From: Prostheceraeus crozeri
Taxonomy: Eukaryota > Platyhelminthes > Polycladida > Euryleptidae
Length of the DNA: 64,000 bases
Direction of reading: 5' to 3'
Assembly: GCA_907163375.1 (NCBI GenBank)
Contig: CAJQUW010008760.1
Location: forward strand, 1-64,000
Shown: positions 9,715-21,297 of the stretch, piece by piece
Layout of the letters: each line of letters starts with the position of its first letter
How positions within the stretch are numbered: the first letter of the stretch is position 1
The notes under the pieces: generated by a model
The model's input: the letters and a program-made list of their open reading frames with translations, nothing else
Databases searched by the model: none
Told to the model about the DNA's origin: nothing
Translations under genes and position numbers: made by a program

Positions 9715-11501
9715 ATGTCACGCGCTGCAAAGCAGATTACCATGAGACTGATGGCCCTAGAAAGTGATTCAGAGGAGGACGATGATTTTACAGCAGCTGA
9801 TGATGACTTTCATGATGTATCAGTTGAAGTTCCTTCTACTCACGATGATCCTATGGGTGATGTGACAAGTGACAGTGGTGAAGATGATGAGCCGGACATT
9901 GGTGGTGATGGCGTCTCAGACAACACTACACCCGTTGAAGTTTTGATCGGCAGGAATAATACAGAATGGTCTGTGATAGACGAAAATGCTGTATTTCCTG
10001 GGAGAGCATCGAGAGAGAACATCCTGCGTCCAGCTCCAGGCCTAACAGCGTATGCATTTCAACGTCTACGGGATAATCCGGTTTTGGATAGTTTTCTAAT
10101 TTTCTTTAGCACTGGTAGGTAATAGCCTTATTTATGCACAATAATTTTTGCATCTCTAATCGATTGCGCTTTTGTTTTTCAGATATGATTGAAACGATGG
10201 TCAAGGAAACCAATAGACAAGGTACAAGGATGAAAGGTGCTCAATTTACGGAAATTGATCTATGTGAGATGAAGGCCTTTATTGGATTGCTGATTCTCCG
10301 AGGTACATATCGAGCTGCTGGGGAATGTGTCGATGAATTGTGGTCACCAATACACGGTAGACCTATTTTCAGCCGAACAATGAGTTTACGTCGATTCAAA
10401 TTGATACGCTCCATTCTGCGATTTGACAATGTTGAGACAAGACAAGGACGACTTTCTCGTGACAAATTGGCAGCCGTGCGTCTTTTATTGGATGGTTTTG
10501 TAAGTCACAGTCAACAGGCGTATGTTCCAGGACCATCGGTTACCGTGGATGAACAGCTATATCCGTATCGTGGAAGATGTCGCTACATTCAGTATATGCC
10601 ATCTAAACCGGCCAAATATGGTCTAAAGTTTTGGCTTGCCTGCGATTCGGACAACTACTATTGCACCAATATCCAATTCTATTGCGGCAAGGACGACGTT
10701 CGGGATAGTGATGTACCGCTTGGTCAGCATGTTGTTTTATCACTGACTGAACATTTACGACAAAGCGGTAGGAACATCACATGTGATAACTTCTTCACTT
10801 CGGTTCAGCTTGCTCAGAAGCTTCATGAAGCAAACATGACTCTCGTGGGAACAGTGCGATCCAACCGATGTGAGCTACCAAGTGTACTTGCAACACACCA
10901 GAGAAGAGAGCAATTTTCAACTGTACAGGCTGTGAATCAAAGCAATGGTTGCTCGACTCTCTTAGTATCCTACGTGGCGAAGAAGAACAAAGTTGTCAAC
11001 CTCATCTCGACCACTCATCGCAAGGCTACTATTGATCATTCCTCTGAGAAGAAGAAACCTGATGTGGTGGAATATTACAATCACACGAAAGGCGGTGTCG
11101 ACGCCGCAGATGAGCGCATCGGCACTTATAGCACCAAATTCAAATGTCGACGGTGGCATGTTGTCTTTTTTACCAATATTTTGGATTTGAGTGCTTTCAA
11201 TGGTTATGCCATTCATTCTATTTTTGAGCCGAATTGGAACTCGACGAAATTATTTCGCCGTCGGCTGTATTTGTTGGCACTTGGCAATTCTCTGTTACAA
11301 GACCATCTGGACCGCCGGTCACCCAATCTGAACACTACATTTATTGTTGGAATGACACCATCTCCGATATCCCAAAAACGTGGTGTCTGTGTGCGGTGTG
11401 ATTACGGTGAACGAAAGAAGTGTTCAGTCAGATGCTACAAATGCAATCATTTCGTTTGCAAAGATCATCTTACGCAAATTTGCTGTCATTGTTCGAATTG
11501 A
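9715..11501 (+). CDS. piggyBac transposase (two exons)
   Basis: A DDE-type transposase that cuts and pastes the surrounding element at TTAA. Exon 1 is 9715-10114 and exon 2 is 10183-11501, joined across a 68-bp GT-AG intron (GTAGGTAA..TTTTTCAG). The junction keeps the frame, and the product is about 572 residues, near the usual piggyBac length. The N-terminus is acidic (DSEEDDDFTAADDD). Catalytic aspartates are at about D256 (TVDEQLYPYRG), D335 (ITCDNFFTS) and D440/D443 (KGGVDAADERIG). The C-terminus is a cysteine-rich zinc domain (CVRCDYGERKKCSVRCYKC). I see no internal stop or frameshift, so it could be active. Confidence 0.93.
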
Positions 11502-11684
11502 TTCGCTCGGAAACATACACGTCTTTTGGATATACATGTATTTTTCGTTTACACATCATATTTAGATGAAAAGAACATATATAGGCTATAAAGCACATCA
11601 CAAAATGGTTTAAAATGAAAACGGACAAAAGTGTCCGCTCTGACACTAATCGTAGTTATTTTTTAGCGGTCACATGCGGGTTAA

Positions 11685-14553
11685 GAACATGATGAACTTT
11701 GTTCTTGGTAAGGACTTAAACATGTCTCTCCTGATGCAAAAAGCAGCTGATTGGTATCGAATGAATGGTTCATCGAAGCAGAAAATTCCAGCTCCTGACA
11801 ATCATGATAGTCAAGCGCTCAATGTGAAATTCAATCAACGTCAACGATCGAATTGGAACCGTCGCGGTAATTCGACGTCGCAGCAGTGTATCAGTGATCA
11901 TTCAAAATTTGTGCGGTGTTTCAAGTGCAAAGAACTTGGTCACAGAGCGGATGTGTGTCCTCGAAGAAAACCCGATTCTGCGGTCACTGTACAGCATGAG
12001 AGTGATTCTTCCTTTCTTCTTGCTGAGTGTTTATTCACACCTGATGTGAAATGTGATCTTTCTACCGTTTTAGCAGATTCGGGTGCTACTAGACATATGT
12101 CACCAGTTTTTGAGTCTTTTGATGATGATTATCAGCCCTTTGAGGTTGATTCTCGTAATTTTGTTCAGTTAGGAAATAAAGATCGGCTCAAAGCTGTTGG
12201 TTCAGGTTCTGTCAAAATGGTTATTAAAACTGATGATGGTCAAGACAAAATTATCAAACTGGTCAATTGTCTATATGTACCTGAACTGCGATGTACGTTA
12301 ATGTCAGTTTCCCAAACGACAAAACGTGGTTACTCAATTTTGTTTGATAGTGGCGGTATGAAAGTTTTGAATAAAACGGGTAATACTGTTTTATCTGGAA
12401 AGTTGTTCGATAAATTGTATAAAGTTGATTGCTCACTTCATTCGAAAGTTTACTTAAATGATGCTGATAATTGTGATTCTATTGTACATGATGTGAAAAC
12501 CGAATGTTTTTCAGTCTCATTTGAAACATGGCATAAACGTTTTGCGCACATAAATCAGTCATCATTGCGAAATTTACTAACTAGTGCTGCTGTAAGTGAT
12601 TTGAGTATTAGTGATGATCGTAACGACAAAGCATTTTGTGATGATTGTGCTAAGGGTAAAAGCCATACGTTACCCTTTCCAAAGGAATCTGGTACTCGTG
12701 CTGATGGTTTGTTAGATTTGTTACACGTGGATCTGATGGGTCCAATGGAAGTAACGTCACTTGGGGGTCGTCGTTTTGTAATGGTTATAGTCGACGACTG
12801 TACTCGTTATTGTTGGGTGCGTTTTTTAGCAAATAAGTCTGACAGTTTTTCAGCCTTCAAAAAGCTCGTGACTGAGTTAGAGACTCAAAAGGAGAGAAAA
12901 GTAAAGGCATTGAGGTCAGATTGCGGTGGCGAATTTTTGTCTCGTGAATTTTCTTCTTTTCTAGAAGAACGAGGAATTCGTCGTGAGTTAGCTATTCCTG
13001 AGGCAAAACCACAAAATGGCGTAGCTGAGCGCATGAATCGCACCCTAGTTGAACGAGCGAGAACCCTACTCTGTGCATGTAATTTACCAAAGTCTTTTTG
13101 GGCGGAGGCAGTTTGTACTGCCTGTTATGTACGAAATAGATGCCCAACTCGTGCATTAAGTACTGGTATGACCCCTTACGAAGCATTTTTTGGTCGTAAG
13201 CCGTCTGTTCGTCATTTGCGTGTTTTCGGCTGTGTAGCCTTTGCTCACATCCCATCTAATCAGCGGCGTAAGTTTGATGCTAAGGCAGATCAATGTATAT
13301 TTTTGGGTTACAGCCCGGCCTCGAAAGGCTATCGTTTATGGCATGTTGAACGCCAAAAGGTTATTGAACGCCGTGATGTGGTGTTCGATGAGGTCACAAT
13401 GGGTCGTGTGAAATTTCCCGCAAGGCGGTTGACTGAATCTAGTACAGACCCTGTTGACACTGATCCTGGCATTTTTCGAGTAATATCTGATACTCGAGAC
13501 AGTGAGCCAACGCTTGAAAGTTCTGAAATTAATTCTGAGATGCTGAGCGGTCCTGATGTACCCGAGTCTGCCACAGAAACCCGGCGCTCGTCTCGTTCCA
13601 CTTTTTCTATTCCTCCAGAACGCTATGGTTTTGATGCGTTCTCTGCCGAAGAATTTTGTGTTGATGACCCTAAGTCATGGGAGGATGCTATGAATTCTCA
13701 ACTTAAAAATAAGTGGAAAGATGCAACTGATAAAGAATATAATTCACTAATGCGTCACAATGCTTGGACTTTGTGTGAATTGCCTGCAGGACGAAATGTT
13801 GTTAGTAATCGTTGGGTTTTTAGAACGAAGACAGACGAATCTGGTGAAGCTTGTCGTTTTAAGGCTAGACTTGTTGCTAAAGGTTTTTCTCAGAAATACG
13901 GAACTGATTATTTAGAGACCTTTGCTCCTGTTGTACGTCATGACAGCATTAGATGTTTAATTTCTATTGCCGTAAATCGTGGGATGTTATTGCACCAATT
14001 TGATGTTGAAACTGCGTTTCTTAATGGCAAGTTAGATGAGACAATATTTATGAAACAACCTGAGGGTTACATTGTCGAGGGAAAAGAAAATCTTGTGTGC
14101 AAATTGAGTTGTTCGTTGTATGGGTTGAAACAGTCTCCAAGGTGTTGGAATTTTGTTTTGAAAGATCAGTTACTGGATATGGGACTGAACTGCTCTGAGA
14201 ATGATCCTTGTGTTTATGAAGGTATCATTGATAGCGAACGTGTTATGTTGGCTGTTTATGTTGACGACATGATTTTAGCAGCAACGTCCGAAAATGTTAT
14301 CAAACATGCACATAAATTATTTCTTGACCGTTTTGATGTTAAGTATATTGGGCCTTTGCGATATTTTCTCGGAGTGCGTATTGTGCATCACCCAAATTCT
14401 ATTCTACTTGTGCAAGATAGATACGCTGAAAACGTTGTGAAAAAGTTTCGCATGGATGATTCTTTTCCTGTTTCTACTCCCATGGAAGCGGGTAGTGTAC
14501 TTGTAAAGCGCACTGAAGGTGACAAGGAATTTGATCCTTTTATTTACCAGTAA
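11685..14553 (+). CDS. pol: Copia gag C-terminus, protease, integrase, reverse transcriptase
   Basis: This segment resumes the polyprotein to the right of piggyBac. An ATG at 11674 is inside the piggyBac end and is an artefact. Numbered from it, the Gag zinc knuckle CFKCKELGHRADVC has ligands C82, C85, H90 and C95. Protease DSG is at 135-137, and the integrase HHCC region is near 288-330. The integrase triad is D353, D416 and E452 (DD35E). The RT active site YVDD is at 862-865. Order PR-INT-RT is diagnostic of Ty1/copia. The frame is ended by a TAA at 14551-14553 inside the RT domain, next to sequence that continues in the same frame. Confidence 0.93.
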
Positions 14554-15222
14554 GCAATCGGTTGTCTTTTGTATTTGAGTAATTTTACTAGACCTGATTT
14601 GTGTTTTGCTGTTCACAAGTTGGCTCAGTTTTCTAAAGATCCCAGTGAAGTTCATTGGAAAGCTGTGAAACGTGTCTTGTCCTACCTGAAAGGTACTTTA
14701 AAACTTGGAATCAAGTTTGAGAAGGAGTGTATTGGCAATATTATTGTTGTTTTTTGTGACGCCGACTTTGCCGGTGATTTGCAAGATCGCAAGTCCACTT
14801 CTGGCCATGTTTTGTTTAATGGTAAATTTCCAATTTCTTGGTTGTGTCAAAAACAGTCTATTACCGCTCTTTCTACTGCTGAGGCAGAATACGTTTCATT
14901 GTGTGAAGCTGCGAAGAAGATAGTGTGGACTCGTCGTTTATTTACTGACCTTAATTGTCCTCAAACGGAACCTACGATTGTCTATGAAGACAATAAAGCA
15001 GCGATCGCCATTTCTTTGGCAAGTCCTGGTGAAAATCCTAAAGTAAAGCACATTGCTTTGAGGTATCATTACACTCGTGATTGTATTGAAAATCGTGTAA
15101 TAAAACTTGAGTACTGTTCGTCGCAAGAAATGACAGCAGACATTTTTACAAAGCCACTTCCAAAAGACACCTTTTTGAGATTGCGTAATTCTCTTGGTCT
15201 TTGTACAATTAATGAAATATAA
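14554..15222 (+). CDS. Copia RT C-terminus and RNase H
   Basis: It continues in the same frame after the TAA at 14551. It opens with the Copia thumb sequence (LYLSNFTRPDLCFAV), then RNase H with FCDADFAGD, DRKSTSGHVLF, STAEAEYVSL and YEDNKAAIA, and ends at TAA 15220-15222. The RNase H catalytic acidic residues are visible. Only the single nonsense codon separates it from the RT palm, so the break is a point mutation or sequencing error and not a rearrangement. An ATG at 14569 exists but is unlikely to be a real start. Confidence 0.88.
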   Translation, partial: AIGCLLYLSNFTRPDLCFAVHKLAQFSKDPSEVHWKAVKRVLSYLKGTLKLGIKFEKECIGNIIVVFCDADFAGDLQDRKSTSGHVLFNGKFPISWLCQKQSITALSTAEAEYVSLCEAAKKIVWTRRLFTDLNCPQTEPTIVYEDNKAAIAISLASPGENPKVKHIALRYHYTRDCIENRVIKLEYCSSQEMTADIFTKPLPKDTFLRLRNSLGLCTINEI

Positions 15223-15251
15223 GTATAATTCATATTTTGAGTGAGAAGGAG

Positions 15252-15611
15252 TGTTGAGTGTAGATGGCACTCAAATATTCTTTTCTTTTGTTCCCTGTAT
15301 AAGTTGGCATAGTTATTGGTACTACTGAATAAGTTAGTAAGTAACTTCCCATGTTTGATATCGCTATAATTGTATCGTATCGTGAAGTGTCAGTTTATTC
15401 TGCAGCGCTGTGTTGTATTGGCTAATGCAAAAGTTGTTTTAGTGAACATGCATCCTCTCGGTATAAATGTAATGTGTCAGAAACTATTCAAATCACAACC
15501 CACTTATCACGTGCTGTTATCACGTCTGTATCTTTGCCAACTATACATCTGACTCAAATACAATTAAAGTTATTCGCATTGTTTTGCTTTTTAACCTGCG
15601 CTACAACAACA
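15252..15611 (+). repeat. Copia 3' LTR
   Basis: 360 bp, identical by eye to the 5' LTR. It is preceded by the purine-rich GAGTGAGAAGGAG (15239-15251), the probable polypurine primer, and followed by the target duplication GGTCA (15612-15616). Confidence 0.95.
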
Positions 15612-15616
15612 GGTCA

Positions 15617-16140
15617 GACATTAATCGGATTTTTGGTTCTAAAACTAATACAGGCTAACTTGGCATTCCATTGCTTTTGGATGGTACATTTTTACAATCA
15701 TTTGAAAGGTAATGAATCTTATGTTCTTGAAGATGCACAATATTGGATGTCCATGCCTTTGAATTGTCTTTTAAATGACTGGTAACTGTGGTTATCAGAC
15801 ACCATGAATATTAGGTGTGTAGCAAATATTCCAAGTGGATAAAAATGGCAACTTTGACGCTGCGTTTAAGTAACTATAATATCTTTCCATAAGAAGGCTT
15901 GGTCTTACATGTTATTCTAACAGCCATGACAATCATTTTCAGATTTGAAATTATTTTTACATGTGATTTGTTTGAGAGTTTGCATTTTAAAAGATATGAA
16001 AATGACCGTCGATGAAGAGTGAAAGGCCACGCGTTTGACATATCACATCTCTCAAGAACGTTTCTCATTTTTTTTACTGATTTTGCCGAGTCCTTTATTA
16101 AATGAGAGTATATACAGGACTACATGCAATTAAAGCAATT
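15617..16140 (+). repeat. Dispersed repeat family X, copy 1, right half
   Basis: Beyond the Copia insertion the sequence aligns with 24440-24860. Shared ordered blocks include 'gaagatgcacaat.ttggatg', 'tttgaatgactgg', 'atcattttcag', 'gccacgcgtttg.cacatcaca' and 'ccttattaaa'. This confirms that Copia split a pre-existing family X copy. Confidence 0.65.
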
Positions 16141-16385
16141 GATTATTAACATGTAAGGCAAGTGAGTGCCAAAATGCGCACCGTAGGGGAGGGTGGGGGA
16201 GCATTGAACATGTTTTTGAACTTTTCCCGACAGTTTGAATACACTAAATCAAATGAGCCAAAATCAAACTCGGATGGGAAGTTGATGGCATACTAATCTG
16301 AGTTGTTGGAGGTTTCTGTGACATTTGATCTCTTCACAATTTGAATTTTAAAATTTCTACCAAAGTGGATCATATGTGGGGCACA

Positions 16386-16560
16386 TCCCGGTGAAAAATT
16401 CCACGTGGATTCGACTTCAGAATTTTTATATCAATTCTACGCATTACTTTGGCCCGGCTCTCCACGTGGATTCGACGTGGATTGATACCCATGAAATCGA
16501 CATCGAATCCACCTGATATCCACGTGGAAACTGTACCTATATCATCCACGTGGAAACATA
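16386..16560. repeat. Cluster of TCCACGTGGA palindromes
   Basis: Four perfect 10-bp palindromes TCCACGTGGA lie at 16400-16409, 16461-16470, 16519-16528 and 16545-16554, with half sites between them (TTCGACGTGGATT). The first two extend to TCCACGTGGATTCGAC and the last two to TCCACGTGGAAAC. CACGTG is a bHLH E-box core, but the arrangement also fits degraded mobile-element ends. From 16570 to 17690 I see no gene or clear repeat. Confidence 0.6.
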
Positions 16561-17689
16561 ATGAGTAACGTAAAAACAAATTTTTGTCGATCGCTTCAAG
16601 AATTCACGGCTTCCATACAGAGAATATTCGAAGCAAGTCGGCAAAACTTTGTTTTTACTGAAACAAATTCACAATGAAGCCATTACACCTGCATATAGCC
16701 ATAAGGTGGTCATGTGGACACAGTTTGATATTTTTTCTCTGAGCTATGCGCAATGAACCAATCATTGAAAATGAAATTAAACTTATAGCTCGAAAATTAC
16801 CCAAAAATAATTATTGACATGTACTCTTCTTAGATGACACGAATTTTGACACATTTTTTATAAGCTTATTTTTCCGTGAGGTAAAATATTTTGCAAATGA
16901 CTTTCAATACAGTCAAACCAAAATTTTGAAAAACAATGGTTTCTGTGCATAATGATTCATGTTTTCCAGTAATACGTTACTTCGTAGTCATCTTGTTCAT
17001 ATTTCATAGTTAATTGTAAGCAACATTCGAGCTTCATGGATTTTGAAGTGTTCGAAATTATTTTTTTGAAATTGGTTTGATACGGACATGTATGATACAT
17101 GTTTCTCATTTTCATCAAACAGCTATCTATTGCAATTTGCCAATGCAACTTTGGACCAGATTTGATAACAGTGAACGTGGAAAGATTTGAAATGAAAGCC
17201 CTTAATAAACTAAATAAGGGAGCAATTGAATAAAAATTGATTCATATACACAATTTTGGTTATTAAATTGTGCTTTTAATTGGCCTTCACGGAATTTGCT
17301 TTCCCAAATAATTTCAAGAATAGAGTCAAGTGATAAAAAATATTCACATACATATGACCGCACGCTGTTTTCTGCCATCAAGTTATGTTTTTGTGCATAT
17401 AATGTGAGCGTATATGCTCCTGTTTTCCAATGTTCTTGGAACTAAACATTTTATGACTTTTGACTATATTGATATATTAATTATGCACGATAAATTTGAC
17501 TTATGTCCCCACTATTTTAAAATAGATTGATTATTTTCCGACAGAAATGATTGAGATCCATGAGCCATGACAGCGCATAGAACTACAACAGTTTTGATCA
17601 ATAGCTTTATCATCAAATCAAACTCATTTCTTATTGAAATCGAGTGAAAAATAAAGGTACTCAAAATTAACTGAAGTTTAGTCAGCGCC

Positions 17690-17829
17690 AGGTGTCATAA
17701 AATCGCCATTTTCCAAACATTGAAAATATATTGAACACTTAAATATGTTGAACAATTATTCCCAGTCAATAGATTTATCAGCGTGACGTTTCGTTTGAAT
17801 ATTTATTTCTTCCCATAGGAAAGATTATC
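17690..17829 (+). repeat. Dispersed repeat family X, copy 2, left half
   Basis: The words 'gttgaacaattattcccagtc' and 'aatatttatttcttcccat' align with the family X copies at 15820-15890 and 24560-24640. The copy is cut at 17829 by the TIR element and resumes at 21498. Confidence 0.55.
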
Positions 17830-17950
17830 AAGGCCCGTTCAGACAGAGCACGGTTTGCGGCTATTTTCTGCCGAGCTAATTGGCTTCTCGAATTCTGTCA
17901 TTAAACTCAGTACAAAATCGCAGATGGCGTTCCCACACGATACGGTTTGT

Positions 17951-17986
17951 CGCAGTTGAAATGGATCTGAACCCATTTCAACTGCG
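17951..17986. other. 14-bp perfect-stem hairpin
   Basis: CGCAGTTGAAATGG (17951-17964) pairs perfectly with CCATTTCAACTGCG (17973-17986) around the loop ATCTGAAC. It lies about 120 bp inside the left end of the TIR transposon and so may be part of that element's subterminal structure. Confidence 0.7.
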
Positions 17987-19886
17987 GTTCTTTCATTTTA
18001 GAAAAAAATTTTTTGCTTCTGATTGTAAAATGAATAATGGCATCGCATTCTCCATAAAATTTCAATCTTTTCGAAGTCCATTTCGGTAATTTTGGTCAAG
18101 TATTGAGATAACTAGATCAAAGAAATCATTTGATAACAAACCTCATGCTTTAAGTGTGCAGTGTGGCAGTGTGGCAGTTAACCAGACGGTTATTACCAAA
18201 GTCATTATTTCAGACTGTTCTCGATCTACCCAACCGATTCATGTGATCTACACTGCAAATAAATCGCAGTGATATAATGAATCTGATGAGAGTAAGGACT
18301 TCTCAATTTCATAAATTTTAATTTTTTATTATCAGAGTGTCAAAATTCATGTTCAAAGTTAACAGAATATCGGTGAGTGATTGGCATTTCAATTGCCTGA
18401 CTTCTTTTTTCTAGACGGCGATCAACTCTAATTGCGTGTGTCGTGCCCACGCCGATGAGACATTCGCAGCTCGTGAAATTGTCAGCGATTAAACTGTTTG
18501 ATGACCTTAGAAGACCTATTTTTTTAATGACGTCTTTGAATTAGGATGAAACCATGAAACAAATCAGTACATAATGCGGTACATCTATTCTTTCCCCCAC
18601 CACATTTTTCAAGTTTTCCAAAACCATCAAATTTCGCCAAAGTTAGTCACATTGGGTCTAGAATAGACTTGAATAGAATCTTTCACTGAGTGACAATACA
18701 ACACGACTGAGAAGTCTTACTTGAACCCTGGGAAGAAGGATTGGTCCTTTGGATAATCAGTTAGAATACAAGGTACAGCGATCATGAGCTTCGTGGGATT
18801 CTACAGACAAATGACGAGCAGTTTTCTAATTTTGAGGCTGTGAATGTTCTACAAGTCAGATAAGAGGAGTTTTACACACTCAACGCTATGCCACGTTAGT
18901 GAGATCAAGTAGGAGCAAGAGAAGATCGTTGACGATGCAACACTTACGGGTGTCAACAACAGAAAAGTGTGGGGAGGGAAGAATAGAAGTACCCATAATG
19001 CTTTTCGTAGAATGCTATGCACCCACATTCTTTTTTCTTTTTGATATCCGTAGAATTAGTGACGAGTAGGCTACAGTAAATTATCCACCTCGCTGTCTGA
19101 GGAATTCATCATTAGTGATACAATAAAATGATTTAAGTAACATAGCAACTGAGATGATTTCATTGGTCAACCTAGACAGTGAAAGACTACAATCGGTCCA
19201 TTTTCATTGAAATGGTGCATTTATCCAGCAATTTTGACAAATTTTATATTTTCAGAATGCTCGCAATATCGTCATTATGAATACATAACTTTTCGTTAGA
19301 TCTGATATATAGTGTTGTGTGCTAGGCAGTTTGTCTTCTTGCTTTATTATGCATTTTATTGTTTTGTGAGAGCAATCTCCATTCCATTGTTAGAGCAATA
19401 ACTTTTCCGCGGCATGCATATCAAGTTCCAATGTCATACAAAAGTCCAACTTGTCAGCTATCTACGGTACATGACTGACAACAGACATGACATGTCATCA
19501 GACAATGGATGACCAAACAATTGGTAGCTGACCGTGAGCGAATCTTCACAGACGTATTTAACGCGGCATGAACAACGCCCGCTCTCCCAATCTAGTCTCT
19601 CCAAGCGAAGTTGTCGGCGAGAGCCGTTGACGGTGTTGCAGCCTATCTTCTGTGTGCGAACTATCATGGAACTGCTGCGGACGTGATCACCACGGCTTGT
19701 GGTCCTGGAAGAATCTGGAGACTCTGTTGGTGCTGTGACTGTCTTATAACTGTGAACGTACCATCTGTCCTTGTAAGGACTGTTTGCACCATTTATTTAT
19801 TTTCACAATATACTTTATCCACATTTTTCATTTACATTTTCAATCATATGTTTTAAGAATATTAAGAAAATAATAACCCGTAACAA

Positions 19887-21297
19887 TAGGGATTCCAAAA
19901 TCCCGGAAAATCTTGATCCCGGGATTGAGTAGAATCGTAGACATCCTCTTATAAAGCACAGATACATGTAAATACCATGGGATTGCGGCAAGGACTGCAA
20001 TCCCGCGATTCCTTGGGTTTGCGCAAACCCGAAATCACATCATTGATTGATTAATTTAGTTGTTATCTTGGTAGTAGCTTATGGTTGCTTTAAGGCTTCG
20101 TTAGTGGAAACCGAAAAGATTTTCGAATACTTTTCGATGTCTTTCTTTGAATTACTAATTTAATAATATTGTAGCCCATATATTACAGTTGTCAGCATAC
20201 TTGTATGTGTGACTGTATACTTACGTACTTTATGTTTATCTAATCATGCAGGGTAGAGATTCCACAGTCCCGGAAAATCTCGATCACATGATTCCGGGAT
20301 TAAGTTGAACAGTAAGTGCGCTATGACAAATCACATGTGTATATTAATAATATGGGATACCGGGATGTGAGAATAGCCATAAGTTGGAATTGCAGCAAGT
20401 CGGTTTACTTACAATATCGCAATCGACTTAAAATTTGTTCCGCTTTAAGCACTAATGGAAAACGACTTACAGCTACTAATAGAGTTACAGAAAACAGTTG
20501 CAAATTCATGATCATGGCACTTTCAATCTACAGTTTCCCGAGATTTGGGATTGGTATAGGGTGAAGACCCGGGATTAGAGCCTGCCTAAAACTCTCGGCT
20601 TTTCTTGATCCCGGGATTCGGGATCACAGACTCTGACCCATGATCGATATTGATAAAATGCAAGTATACCATCTGTAGCTAAAAGTAAAATGGCAATCAA
20701 GATAATCATGACTTACGACTTTCAATGCATTTAACTAGCACATTGAGATATTACAAAATCCCAAGCTCGGGATTGCGCGATTGAAGAACCTTCTACATGC
20801 CTTTTTACTGTATAAGCTAATCTAATGCTGTGAATAACAAAGAACAAATTGAACAAATTAATCCCAAGATTGAGTTAAACAGAGAATAATAATGTAAATA
20901 TATACTGCAGTCTGGTGAGCAATTTGCCTCCTAAAGATCTCAATCCCGAGGATTAGTTCGATTCCTTATCCCGGTATTGTGTAGGCCTACTTCGCCAGCA
21001 ATGTTCATCTTCAAATTGGTCATGCTCTAAAATATTGTTGGCTTTGAGAAATAACAAGCTCAAATTTAAGTCTCGACCTAATTCAAAAGTCTCATCAATG
21101 GAATATTAAAAACGTAACGTTGACGATTATAATGAAATGAGAAGAGTCTATAACTATCGCGTGTGGATTTCTGGTAGCTTCACCTTCGCCAATCTGTCTT
21201 TCTTCAGACAGAATACAGCTATATTGTTAATTTCTCAATCCCGGGATTTTGACTCTCCAATCCCGGGATTTCGGGATCCCAGGGATTGGAATCCCTA
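19887..21297. mobile_element. Inner element rich in CCCGGGATT
   Basis: It begins TAGGGATTCCAAAATCCC and ends with the complement of TAGGGATTCCAATCCC, so the ends form an inverted repeat of at least 12 bp. Inside are many copies of ATCCCGGGATT and degraded forms (near 19907, 20295, 20610, 20940, 21240, 21262). Some are followed by a shared tail AGTTGAACAG or AGTTAAACAG. No transposase frame is present. The ends resemble hAT-type termini, but the candidate 8-bp duplication (taacaata/tactgata) matches at only 5 of 8, so the class is tentative. Confidence 0.6.

Larger units (their letters stand above)
9163..11684 (+). mobile_element. piggyBac transposon, apparently intact
   Basis: A 2514-bp element (9167-11680) is flanked on both sides by the TTAA target duplication (9163-9166, 11681-11684). 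Its terminal inverted repeats start CCCGCATGTGA. Three near-palindromes CGGACAAAAGTGTCCG lie subterminally, at 9183-9198, 9361-9376 and 11622-11637. It encodes one spliced transposase with all catalytic aspartates. TTAA duplication and seamless insertion are diagnostic of this superfamily. It landed in a Copia copy whose LTRs are still identical, so it is young. Confidence 0.95.
8121..15616 (+). mobile_element. Ty1/copia LTR retrotransposon (contains piggyBac)
   Basis: A full-length Copia element lies at 8126-15611, flanked by the 5-bp target duplication GGTCA (8121-8125 and 15612-15616). The two 360-bp LTRs look identical by eye, begin TGTTG and end CAACA. The internal region encodes gag, protease, integrase, reverse transcriptase and RNase H in the Copia order. 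The element interrupts family X and is itself interrupted by piggyBac at 9167-11680. Identical LTRs imply a recent insertion. It carries one in-frame stop, so it is probably no longer autonomous. Confidence 0.95.

Noticed and set aside
18780..18850. Possible Gypsy RT remnant around a GFYRQ-like reading
   Set aside because: A single motif-like hit (SFVGFYRQM) with no neighbouring RT blocks and stops close by. It is too weak to call.
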